NCBI GenBank assembly: GCA_947447315.1
Contig: CANFJD010000109.1
Coordinates: forward strand, 1 to 8,370
Length of the DNA: 8,370 nucleotides
Source: Fimbriimonadaceae bacterium
Lineage (GTDB): Bacteria; Armatimonadota; Fimbriimonadia; Fimbriimonadales; Fimbriimonadaceae
Direction of reading: 5' to 3'
Shown here in pieces: positions 1-6,406 of this stretch (position 1 is the first letter of the stretch; every line of letters starts with the position of its first letter). The translations under genes were made by a program, and so were the position numbers. Below the pieces are notes generated by a model. The model ran no database searches and was not told where the DNA came from. It saw only the letters and a list, made by a program, of their open reading frames with translations.

Positions 1-1323
1 ACCGGTGAGCAAACGGTCCGCCGACTAGATCGTTGCGGTTTACTCGATCAAATTTTGCCGGAACTGACGGCCTGCCGCAGCCTCGTCCCGACTGATAGTG
101 TTCATACCTACACCGTTTATGAACACACCCTGAGGGTGGTTCGTGAGATTGACTCGTTGGTCCCGGGCACGTTTCTAGGCGACGCAAAAGATGCCATTAC
201 CGATATAAGTGCCCTGTACCTCGCGGCGCTGTTGCACGATATCGGCAAAATCGACGAAAACCAGGATCACTCCGTCTTTGGGGCAGCCATGGCTCGCACC
301 CTTTGCGAGCGGTGGCATTTAGAAACCGACATTACGGAAGCCGTCGAGTGGCTGATTGAAAACCACCTGCTCATGGCCAAATTCATCCGTATACGTGATA
401 TCGATAGCCCCGCCACTATCCAAGAGTTTCGCGAGATCGTCGGTGATTTGAATCGGCTGAACATGCTGACCGTATTGACGTACGCCGATATTAGGTCCGT
501 CGCGCAAGGATCCTGGACACCCGCCATCGCATTCTTTCATCGGCAGCTTTACATTGCTACGGCCAACCTGCTGCAAACCGATTCCACCATCCCCACCGAT
601 ACCGGTCAGCATCGCAGAAGATTGCTACGGCAACTCACCAGCGCCGAAACTTCAGATGCCTTGCTGGAACAGTTCATCGATTCTCTCCCTGGATACTATT
701 TGGCGAGCACATCCAGCGATACCGTCCGTTTGCATCGTCACTACGCGGCAGCCGCGGCAGAAGGAAATCCCACGGTGGATTTCGTGCCTCGGTCCGATAT
801 CCACGCCTCCGAAGTAACGGTTGTCGTAAAAGATGGGCCGGGACTGCTCGCAAAAATACTGGGAGTTTTCTACGCCTACGATGTAAGCCTCTCGGCGGTA
901 AAAGCGTGTACTTCGCGACTCGAACCACCGATTGCGATTGATACTTTTACCGTCCAATTCAGCGGAAAACCCGTACCTCCCGCCACCGCCAATGAAATTC
1001 GGCAAGCGCTCCGAGCCGTGCTGACGGATGAGAAGACGGTCGAGACTGTGCTTACCGATAAAGGGAAAGACCCGAACCGTTCCCAGCCGTTAGTGAACTT
1101 TACGTTTGTATCCGGCAACCCGGGAATTTTGGAAATCCGCGCTCCTCGCGGACGCGGAATGCCGTATCGCTTAGCTCGCCGACTCAGCTCGCAGGGATGG
1201 AACGTCACCGCCGCGCGCGTGGGGCAATGGGGCGGCAGCGCAGCGGCGGCTTTCTACCTTCAATCGGCAACGGGCCAAGAACTCTCCGTGGACGAAGTGA
1301 ATCAAGCCTTCTCTGAGTTCTGA
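1..1323 (+). CDS. glnD: GlnD-type [protein-PII] uridylyltransferase, C-terminal part (HD + two ACT domains), 5' partial
   Basis: The frame is open from base 1 to the TGA at 1321-1323 (440 residues), so the gene begins upstream. An internal TTG at 55 is not a credible start, because family-like sequence (GLLDQILPEL) precedes it. Residues are numbered from base 1. The HD phosphohydrolase domain covers about 35-225, with HTYTVYEHTL (35-44), LLHDIGK with the HD pair at 79-80, DHSVFGA (His90), the ENHLLM helix (His122) and YADIRSV (Asp163). ACT1 is about 268-325 with an intact DGPGLL loop; ACT2 is about 366-430. In GlnD the nucleotidyltransferase domain modifies PII when glutamine is low, the HD domain removes UMP, and the ACT domains sense glutamine. 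The missing N-terminal half should hold the nucleotidyltransferase; until that is seen, a stand-alone HD-ACT protein remains possible. ACT2 lacks the usual D-x-P-G loop. The 3' end overlaps rqcH tail to tail by 22 bases. Confidence 0.88.
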   Translation, partial: TGEQTVRRLDRCGLLDQILPELTACRSLVPTDSVHTYTVYEHTLRVVREIDSLVPGTFLGDAKDAITDISALYLAALLHDIGKIDENQDHSVFGAAMARTLCERWHLETDITEAVEWLIENHLLMAKFIRIRDIDSPATIQEFREIVGDLNRLNMLTVLTYADIRSVAQGSWTPAIAFFHRQLYIATANLLQTDSTIPTDTGQHRRRLLRQLTSAETSDALLEQFIDSLPGYYLASTSSDTVRLHRHYAAAAAEGNPTVDFVPRSDIHASEVTVVVKDGPGLLAKILGVFYAYDVSLSAVKACTSRLEPPIAIDTFTVQFSGKPVPPATANEIRQALRAVLTDEKTVETVLTDKGKDPNRSQPLVNFTFVSGNPGILEIRAPRGRGMPYRLARRLSSQGWNVTAARVGQWGGSAAAAFYLQSATGQELSVDEVNQAFSEF

Positions 1324-2804
1324 AACGGCACGGTGGGGTTAACGGTTATGGTTCGTTCCCGGTCGTAAAGCATCGTCCCGGGGGCCGAATGGCGTGGTTT
1401 ACGCACATATCGCTTTTCGACAATGGACACGGTCACAAAATCCGAGTGTTTCTGGCTGGAATGTCGGGCCGCTAGCCAAGCCGCATAGCGAACGGTTTCG
1501 GGCCGAATGCGCTGCGGTTGTCGATTGGTACGAACGACAACATGAGAACCTGGCCCACCGCGGATATGCAGCCACAAATCGGCGGGATGCGCAACCTTGA
1601 GCGTGAGGTAGTCGTTCGAGGTCGCGTTTTCACCGACAAGGATTATCGTGCCGTCCGGTGCCTCTAGTTGGCGAATCTTATGACCATCGAATGCGGCCGT
1701 GGCTCGACCCTGTGCATCGGTGGATGGAACAAAGAGCCAACGTCGCCGCGTCGCCTGATCCGAGATTTCGGTGATCTCACGCAGGTGAGTTGCGAATTCA
1801 AGTTGAAGCAGTACTTCCTCGATATCACTCAGTTGAGCGGCAATGTTTTCGCGGCGTTCCTGGGCATGGTTCGCCCCTCCTTTGACCGATTTTGCGCGTG
1901 AAAATAGCCGCTCGGCGGTGCTTTTCCAGTCGCCGTCAACATCGATAGGAATGGCCATCGGTCGTCCCTCATAATCCAAGACTTCTAGTTCCATCCCCCG
2001 GTCGGCCGCTCTCGGAGGGGTGAATGGACCGTAAGCCAGAAGCAACTCTGCCATTCTTTGCCATTGACCGGCTCGTCCGCCCGCGCGAATCGCGTCATCG
2101 ATGCTCGCGAGTGCCGACCTTCGCGCTTCGTGAACGCGACTCAGCTGGCCAAGCAGCGAGTCCTTCGCCGAAGCCAGCCGCCAAGTACCGATCCGCTCGC
2201 GGTACTCGGCATCAAGCAACATACCGAGGCTTGCCTCCTCATTGGTCGGGGGTCCTACGTAGGTTCCAATCTCGGGATACTTTGTGGAAAAAAACGGCGG
2301 CTGAGCCAGTTTTGCCGGATCCAGTTGTAGCGAAGCCGCGACCTTTTTCGCGACCTTGGACGGGACAAACCGATATTCCCCGCCGGGAGGAAGATACGGT
2401 CCTCGGCGAAGCGTTCGGAAAGAGCTTTTTATCTCACCAGATTCATCTACCAGTAGTAAGTTGGAATGCGGCCCAATGAGTTCGGCCACCAAAGATTTAC
2501 CGCTGCTGAAAGTAAGCCAAGCGATACGATCTCCTCCCGGTTGCTGTACCGCAGACAGTTCTTGTCCCACTAACGACTGGAGACGCGCTTCCCATCGGTG
2601 CCCGACGATACGTTTCCCCGTCCGCGCGGTGCGGTGCAAACGGAAGAATCGGGGATCAAGGCAAATCACTATCGATCCCGCTTCGAATTCGAGCCGAATC
2701 TCCTCACCATCGGATACCGACGCGCCTAAAAGGCGAGAACCCTCCCAACTTTTCACCTCCGCCAGAGCAGCGGCCAAGAGAATTCCATCAAACGGGGTGG
2801 ACAT
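1302..2804 (-). CDS. rqcH: NFACT-family ribosome quality-control factor RqcH (Rqc2/FbpA homologue)
   Basis: This 500-residue protein has the NFACT layout. NFACT-N starts with MSTPFDGILL and contains GGDRIAWLTF, whose Asp92-Arg93 pair corresponds to the DR motif that RqcH needs for tRNA binding. Two helical arms (about 200-255 and 295-350, the second with QLSDIEEVLLQLEFATHLREI-like spacing) would form the coiled coil. The NFACT-R domain (about 355-485) carries ADLWLHIRGGPGSHVVVR (409-426) and KPRHSAPGTMLY (469-480). In the family, RqcH binds obstructed 50S subunits carrying peptidyl-tRNA and adds C-terminal alanine tails that mark the nascent chain for degradation. It is often misannotated as fibronectin-binding protein. 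It is somewhat shorter than the roughly 570-residue Bacillus protein, but no block is obviously missing. The ATG (2802-2804) fits the family N-terminus. No Shine-Dalgarno is seen. It diverges from lrp across 55 bases and ends inside glnD. Confidence 0.9.
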   Translation of the reverse strand: MSTPFDGILLAAALAEVKSWEGSRLLGASVSDGEEIRLEFEAGSIVICLDPRFFRLHRTARTGKRIVGHRWEARLQSLVGQELSAVQQPGGDRIAWLTFSSGKSLVAELIGPHSNLLLVDESGEIKSSFRTLRRGPYLPPGGEYRFVPSKVAKKVAASLQLDPAKLAQPPFFSTKYPEIGTYVGPPTNEEASLGMLLDAEYRERIGTWRLASAKDSLLGQLSRVHEARRSALASIDDAIRAGGRAGQWQRMAELLLAYGPFTPPRAADRGMELEVLDYEGRPMAIPIDVDGDWKSTAERLFSRAKSVKGGANHAQERRENIAAQLSDIEEVLLQLEFATHLREITEISDQATRRRWLFVPSTDAQGRATAAFDGHKIRQLEAPDGTIILVGENATSNDYLTLKVAHPADLWLHIRGGPGSHVVVRTNRQPQRIRPETVRYAAWLAARHSSQKHSDFVTVSIVEKRYVRKPRHSAPGTMLYDRERTITVNPTVPFQNSEKA

Positions 2805-2814
2805 AGGTAAATCG

Positions 2815-2820
2815 GTAATA
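2815..2820 (-). promoter_or_regulatory. Weak candidate -10 element for rqcH
   Basis: On the minus strand TATTAC lies 10 bases before the rqcH ATG, in the 55-base gap shared with lrp. It would give a very short leader. It lacks the final T of a TANNNT element, and I see no convincing -35 hexamer, so this is a tentative placement. Confidence 0.25.
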
Positions 2821-2847
2821 CAGATGCGGATACGCGCTAATTTCGTC

Positions 2848-2853
2848 TATCCT
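2848..2853 (+). promoter_or_regulatory. Candidate -10 element for a leaderless lrp transcript
   Basis: TATCCT ends 7 bases before the GTG at 2860, so transcription starting at the usual distance would begin at or next to the start codon. There is no properly spaced Shine-Dalgarno site (GAAAG abuts the GTG directly). The same hexamer occurs at the equivalent place before the membrane-protein gene. No clear -35 box is visible. Confidence 0.45.
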
Positions 2854-2859
2854 TGAAAG

Positions 2860-3327
2860 GTGAAAGCGCATTTAGATGATGTAGATATCCAACTGCTAGA
2901 TCTATTACAAAGGCAGGGTCGAATCACCAATGCGGACCTCGCGAAAGCGGTTGAGTTATCACCTCCAAGCGTCCTTCAGCGTGTGCGCGCTTTAGAAAAA
3001 TTGGGGCTCATCAAAGGCTACCACGCAATTTTGGATGCCGAGCGGCTGGGATACCGAATCACGGCATTGGTGCAGATTTCTCTTTCTCTCCACCAGGAGC
3101 AACCCATCGAACGATTTCGGAAGGCGGTGCAAACAATCCCCGAGATCATGGAGTGCTATCACGTGAGCGGTGACTACGATTTTCTACTTAAAGTAATCGT
3201 CCGCGACATGCGAAGTTACGAGACTTTTGTTCGGGAGAAGCTGAGCAAAATCAAGGGAATCTCCCAAATACGCACTAGTTTAGTTTTTGGCACAAACAAG
3301 CATTCCAGCATCATCCCGCTCGTGTGA
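2860..3327 (+). CDS. Lrp/AsnC-family transcriptional regulator
   Basis: The 155-residue product has the full Lrp/AsnC layout and family-typical length. An N-terminal winged helix-turn-helix (about 5-60) begins LDDVDIQLLDLLQRQGRIT and contains recognition-helix sequence SPPSVLQRVRALEKLGLIKGY. The C-terminal RAM/AsnC ligand-binding domain (about 65-150) includes ALVQISL, the MECYHVSGDYDFLLKV block typical of the family, and a terminal TSLVFG strand. Such proteins form dimers or octamers and usually respond to amino acids. The GTG start is the only one that gives the standard N-terminus. It diverges from rqcH and runs in the same direction as pgk 44 bases downstream, so the two may be co-transcribed. 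The target genes and ligand cannot be read from the sequence; autoregulation is common in the family. Confidence 0.93.
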   Translation: MKAHLDDVDIQLLDLLQRQGRITNADLAKAVELSPPSVLQRVRALEKLGLIKGYHAILDAERLGYRITALVQISLSLHQEQPIERFRKAVQTIPEIMECYHVSGDYDFLLKVIVRDMRSYETFVREKLSKIKGISQIRTSLVFGTNKHSSIIPLV

Positions 3328-3358
3328 GAATTCTGGTCACCAACTACCGGCTGGCTGG

Positions 3359-3364
3359 TACAAC
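3359..3364 (+). promoter_or_regulatory. Weak candidate -10 element for pgk
   Basis: TACAAC ends 8 bases before the pgk ATG at 3372, the same spacing as the -10-like hexamers of other genes here, and matches TATAAT at four positions. The last base is C rather than T. GGTAGG, directly before the ATG, is too close to be a good ribosome binding site. This is a tentative call; pgk may instead be read through from lrp. Confidence 0.25.
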
Positions 3365-3371
3365 GGTAGGC

Positions 3372-4550
3372 ATGGCGAAGAAATCGGTTCTTGATCTGGA
3401 TGCCTCCGGAAAACGCGTTTTAGTGCGATGTGACTTCAACGTTCCTTTAGAGGGATCTCGGATTACCGATGACCGCCGCATCACAGAAGCTTTGCCAACC
3501 ATCGAGCGGTTGCGTTCTCAAGGTGCGGTCGTCATTCTCGCGAGTCACCTCGGCCGGCCAAAAGGTGTGGATCCGGCGCTATCCTTGGCCCCCGTAGCCG
3601 CACGACTTTCTGAATTACTGGGCGTAACTGTTCCGCTTCTGGTCGATTCTGTCGGGGAATCCACGAAGGCGACCGTGCTTGCAGCGAAACCAGGGGACGT
3701 GCTCCTATTGGAAAACGTCCGATTCCACCCCGAGGAAGAGGCAAACGATCCTGCATTCGCCAAAAAACTCGCTGAACTCGCCGACGTATACGTCAATGAC
3801 GCCTTCGGAACCGCCCACCGCGCCCATGCTTCTACCGAAGGCGTCGCACACATCTTGCCCGGCTACGCTGGCCTCCTGATCCTAAAGGAAATCGAACATC
3901 TTGGACAAGCCGTCGGCAACCCCAAGCGTCCATTCGTGGCCATCATGGGTGGTAGTAAAGTCAAAGATAAGATTGCCCTCATCGACAACCTACTTCCGAA
4001 AGTCGATTCCCTACTGATCGGGGGCGGCATGACCTACACGTTTTTAAAGGCGCAGGGTCTCGAGATTGGTAAGTCAATCCTAGACTCATCCAGTTTGGAC
4101 TACGCCCGAAAGCTTCTCCAAGAGTATCCCGACAAGATTCATCTTGCGACTGACGTTGTCGCATCGGACGCATTCTCCGCCGACGCCAATACCAAAGTTG
4201 TCCCGGTAACCGAGATTCCGGCAGATCAGGAAGGACTCGATATTGGCCCAGAAACGGCAGCCCGATTTGCAGACATTATCGAAAACGCTGGAACTGTGCT
4301 GTGGAATGGACCCGTCGGAGTATTCGAACTCAAACCCTTCCAGGCCGGCACCTTATCCGTCGCCAAGGCGATGGCCGTCGCCACCGGAAAAGGGGCCATC
4401 ACAATTGTTGGCGGCGGTGACAGCGCTGCCGCCGTCGAGATTTTCGGCTACGCCGATCAAATGACCCACGTCAGTACCGGTGGAGGCGCCAGTCTCGAAT
4501 TTTTGGAAGGCAAAGTACTACCTGGAATTGCGGCCCTGCAGGACGCCTAA
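3372..4550 (+). CDS. pgk: Phosphoglycerate kinase
   Basis: This 392-residue enzyme of glycolysis and gluconeogenesis transfers phosphate between 1,3-bisphosphoglycerate and ADP in the cytoplasm. All family blocks are present: VLVRCDFNVPL (16-26), DDRRI (33-37), ASHLGRPKG (57-65), ENVRFHPEEE (114-123), VNDAFGTAHRAHAST (141-155), IMGGSKVKDKI (191-201), LWNGPVGVFE (310-319), the nucleotide-binding GGGDSAAAVE (347-356) and STGGGASLEFLEGK (368-381). I chose ATG 3372 because MAKKSVLDL aligns with usual family starts and gives normal length. An in-frame GTG at 3324 overlaps the lrp stop as GTGA and would add 16 unfamiliar residues. The neighbours are unusual: neither gapA nor tpiA flanks it, and an Lrp-type regulator lies directly upstream. 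No sign of damage. Confidence 0.97.
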   Translation: MAKKSVLDLDASGKRVLVRCDFNVPLEGSRITDDRRITEALPTIERLRSQGAVVILASHLGRPKGVDPALSLAPVAARLSELLGVTVPLLVDSVGESTKATVLAAKPGDVLLLENVRFHPEEEANDPAFAKKLAELADVYVNDAFGTAHRAHASTEGVAHILPGYAGLLILKEIEHLGQAVGNPKRPFVAIMGGSKVKDKIALIDNLLPKVDSLLIGGGMTYTFLKAQGLEIGKSILDSSSLDYARKLLQEYPDKIHLATDVVASDAFSADANTKVVPVTEIPADQEGLDIGPETAARFADIIENAGTVLWNGPVGVFELKPFQAGTLSVAKAMAVATGKGAITIVGGGDSAAAVEIFGYADQMTHVSTGGGASLEFLEGKVLPGIAALQDA

Positions 4551-4570
4551 GCTCGCCTGCCGGTAAACCA

Positions 4571-4576
4571 AGGGAG
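4571..4576 (+). promoter_or_regulatory. Shine-Dalgarno site of the deacetylase-like gene
   Basis: AGGGAG lies 4 bases before the ATG at 4581, in the 30-base gap after pgk. It is the only clear ribosome binding site in the window, and it fixes the start of a gene that is probably translated from a pgk read-through transcript. Confidence 0.7.
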
Positions 4577-4580
4577 AATC

Positions 4581-5252
4581 ATGTACTTTTGCCTGCGGGC
4601 CGATCTAGATTACGTACCGTGGGACACTCCCGATGCCGCCGAGTTCGGTCACGGAGAACCAGCTATGGTACTTCGTATGCTGGAATTGACCAGAAGAACC
4701 GGCACAAAAATTCACTTCTTTGCCTCTAACCGGTCGCTGATGGCGTTTCCCACCATGGTCGATGCCTTGCTATCGGAGGGCCACGATCTAGACTGGTACT
4801 GCAAACACCCGGAGGATGCCAGCGAACGCTTCCGGGTGTCACAAGCCATATTTGCGGACTTGAATCATCAAGCGATCGGAATGGCGATCCGCGGCAGCTG
4901 GCCCGTGGAGTATCAAGACTTCCCTGGTTTAGACCAAATGCAGTTCCTCAGCGCCGAGCCTGGTTCCAAACCGCCTTCAAACCTCGCCTTCTTTCCCGTT
5001 GAGACCAGAATTATGCGTCAAGTCCTGCAAACTGGCTCAAATGTACGCCTGTGGACAGAGCAGGTGAAGATTCAGCTCCGAGAGCGAGCTACCCGAAATC
5101 TCGGCGTTACGTTGGCAGTTCGACCGCAGGTCCTCGCTAAGCACGATCCCAAACTCAACCATTTAAATGAGATCCTAAAGATTGCAACCGCGGCCGGACT
5201 CCAAACGATGACTTTGCGTGATCTAACCGAAGATAAGATTCCGCCAGTCTAG
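4581..5252 (+). CDS. Polysaccharide deacetylase-like (NodB-fold) protein with degenerate metal site
   Basis: This 223-residue soluble protein has no signal peptide or membrane segment. Its order of motifs resembles the NodB homology domain: an N-terminal strand ending in Asp (LRADLDYVPW, Asp8 and Asp10), a helix and strand GTKIHFFASN (41-50), GHDLDWYCKHPED (67-79) where the metal-binding HxxxH motif would lie, IRGSWP (103-108), and VLAKHDPKLN (184-193) near the end. The second motif keeps a GHD start and a final KHP, but the first metal-ligand His appears replaced, so zinc-dependent deacetylation is doubtful; some relatives with such motifs are uncharacterised. The start is set by a good ribosome binding site. 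It follows pgk by 30 bases, probably in one transcript, and shares its last bases with the EVE gene. The fold assignment is by pattern only. Substrate and function are unknown. Confidence 0.6.
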   Translation: MYFCLRADLDYVPWDTPDAAEFGHGEPAMVLRMLELTRRTGTKIHFFASNRSLMAFPTMVDALLSEGHDLDWYCKHPEDASERFRVSQAIFADLNHQAIGMAIRGSWPVEYQDFPGLDQMQFLSAEPGSKPPSNLAFFPVETRIMRQVLQTGSNVRLWTEQVKIQLRERATRNLGVTLAVRPQVLAKHDPKLNHLNEILKIATAAGLQTMTLRDLTEDKIPPV

Positions 5253-5707
5253 GAAGCCAGCCCAAGAACCACATTCCACTCGGCTTCGGTCACCGGCATA
5301 ATGCTGAGACGCTGACCGCGCCGAATCACGAGCATCTCCTCCAAACCTGGAGTCTCTCGTAATTCCGCGAGCGACAAAACGCGGGTGAATTTTTCCCGAA
5401 ACAAAACATCAACCGCGAGCCAACGCGGATTATCAACCGGCGATTTGGTATCGTAATACTCGCTCTCCGGTTCGAATTGGGTGGGATCGGGATAAGCCTG
5501 GCTCGCTATCTCCATCACCCCCACAATCCCACTCGGAGTTGCGTTGGAATGATAAAAGAAGGCTAGATCGCCTGGTTCCATCTGGTCCCGCATGAAGTTT
5601 CGCACCGTGTAGTTGCGGCATCCTTCCCACAAAGATGGCTTCCCTGCGGCCGCCAAATCGTCAATCGAATAGACATCCGGTTCCGACTTCATCAGCCAAT
5701 AGCGCAC
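5249..5707 (-). CDS. EVE-domain protein (THYN1-like)
   Basis: The 152-residue product is a single EVE domain of normal length for the stand-alone family. Diagnostic features are MRYWLMKSEP (1-10), the strand YSIDDL, the block WEGCRNYTVRNFMRD (27-41) corresponding to the WxGVRNYQARN signature, GDLAFFYHSN (46-55), the GIVGVMEI strand (60-67), and the DPRW-like NPRWLAVDV (93-101). EVE domains belong to the PUA-like superfamily and are thought to read modified bases (methylated or otherwise altered cytosine or adenine) in DNA or RNA; as a lone domain the protein has no effector of its own. GTG is taken as start because it gives the standard MRYWLMKSEP N-terminus. It lies 24 bases downstream of the membrane-protein gene on the same strand, but may have its own promoter. 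Its TAG overlaps the TAG of the opposing gene at CTAG. Confidence 0.9.
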   Translation of the reverse strand: MRYWLMKSEPDVYSIDDLAAAGKPSLWEGCRNYTVRNFMRDQMEPGDLAFFYHSNATPSGIVGVMEIASQAYPDPTQFEPESEYYDTKSPVDNPRWLAVDVLFREKFTRVLSLAELRETPGLEEMLVIRRGQRLSIMPVTEAEWNVVLGLAS

Positions 5708-5713
5708 CCTAGT

Positions 5714-5719
5714 ATGGTA
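5714..5719 (-). promoter_or_regulatory. Candidate -10 element for a leaderless EVE transcript
   Basis: On the minus strand TACCAT ends 7 bases before the GTG start codon, inside the 24-base gap behind the membrane-protein gene. There is no well-spaced Shine-Dalgarno site. A -35 box is not evident. Confidence 0.4.
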
Positions 5720-5731
5720 CCGATCTCACGG

Positions 5732-6337
5732 CTACTTGATCTTCCACCATTCGTCCAAACGACGCTTCAAAGTAGCTGAATATCGCAGATTGGCAAACAT
5801 GGTGGCGTATTTCCGCGGTTCGATCAGCAAGCGAATTTTCTGACCATCGCTGACGCCTTCGATCGCGATCCATCGACCCAACAAGATTGCGGAATGGACG
5901 TTAGCTCGATAGTGAATGCTCGTCACCTCGGTACGGAAAACTTGAATGACCCGTTGCTCCGAGACAAACTTTATTCGATCCGCTCCAAGGCACAGAAATC
6001 CCACATCCTCATGTGCGTCCGTGAAGCTACCGAAGGCGGGTCGGGCAAAACCGACAAATTCGTCGGTGTCCCCAATCGGTTCCCGAACCAACCGCTTTAG
6101 TTCTAACCGCATGGTGCGGTTTTGGTAGAGACCGAACCAATTGGTAAACAACCATGCCCCAACGGTTCCCCCTAACATCCAACGGATCGGCTCCCCCAGC
6201 GGATCGGTCGAAGTCGTCGCCAGGTAGACCCCGTAGCCAACGCAAAGGAACCAGATGATCGCTGGAATCAGATTCCCCGCTGCCCGTCGTGCTCCGGTCC
6301 ATACTTGGATTTTTCGGGCCGTTGGCGGCGTCACCAT
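5732..6337 (-). CDS. Two-helix membrane protein of unknown function, possible YcxB-like C-terminal domain
   Basis: I do not recognise this 201-residue protein as a named gene. A short positively charged N-terminus (KIQVWTGARR) precedes two hydrophobic helices, about 22-41 (NLIPAIIWFLCVGYGVYLA) and 53-71 (WMLGGTVGAWLFTNWFGLY). Both termini are therefore likely cytoplasmic. After a basic linker (RLELKRLVREPIG), residues 92-185 look like a beta-rich soluble domain: GFARPAFGSF, DVGFLCLGADRIKFVSE, a strand VFRTEVTSIHYR and then IRLLIEPRKY. Two N-terminal helices followed by a small PH-like domain is the layout of YcxB-family proteins, but I infer this from order and not from a signature motif. It diverges from the addB-like gene and sits just upstream of the EVE gene. 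The ATG is chosen because it is followed by the charged N-terminus and preceded by a -10-like hexamer. Confidence 0.75.
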   Translation of the reverse strand: MVTPPTARKIQVWTGARRAAGNLIPAIIWFLCVGYGVYLATTSTDPLGEPIRWMLGGTVGAWLFTNWFGLYQNRTMRLELKRLVREPIGDTDEFVGFARPAFGSFTDAHEDVGFLCLGADRIKFVSEQRVIQVFRTEVTSIHYRANVHSAILLGRWIAIEGVSDGQKIRLLIEPRKYATMFANLRYSATLKRRLDEWWKIK

Positions 6338-6344
6338 ACTGGGG

Positions 6345-6350
6345 AGGATA
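6345..6350 (-). promoter_or_regulatory. Candidate -10 element for the membrane-protein gene
   Basis: On the minus strand TATCCT, identical to the lrp hexamer, ends 8 bases before the ATG at 6337. A GGGAG run further upstream is 13 bases from the ATG, too far for a normal ribosome site. The hexamer overlaps a small inverted repeat (GGGAG, 4-base loop, CTCCC; 6342-6355), which could be chance. Confidence 0.4.
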
Positions 6351-6393
6351 CTCCCGACGTGGGATCGCCATTTCGCAGACGGTGGGGTGGCGA

Positions 6394-6399
6394 TACACT
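6394..6399 (+). promoter_or_regulatory. Candidate promoter (-10) for the addB-like gene
   Basis: TACACT ends 8 bases before the ATG at 6407, with no Shine-Dalgarno site between them. TTCGCA at 6372-6377 is 16 bases upstream and matches the -35 consensus at four of six positions. Together they predict a transcript that starts at or next to the start codon. Confidence 0.45.
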
Positions 6400-6406
6400 A
6401 TCTTTC

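Noticed and set aside
2024..2479. Plus-strand open frame of 151 codons
   Set aside because: It is antisense to rqcH, which has a full set of NFACT motifs on the other strand.
2805..2859. Lrp-type operator in the gap between rqcH and lrp
   Set aside because: I found no convincing palindrome resembling an Lrp box; autoregulation remains only a family expectation.
3324..3371. GTG at 3324 as the start of pgk, overlapping the lrp stop as GTGA
   Set aside because: The 16 added residues do not match the Pgk N-terminus, and there is no ribosome binding site before the GTG. ATG 3372 gives normal length. Coupling cannot be fully excluded.
6342..6355. Inverted repeat GGGAG / CTCCC with a 4-base loop as an operator or terminator
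   Set aside because: A 5-base stem is too short to support a call, and no T-run follows.
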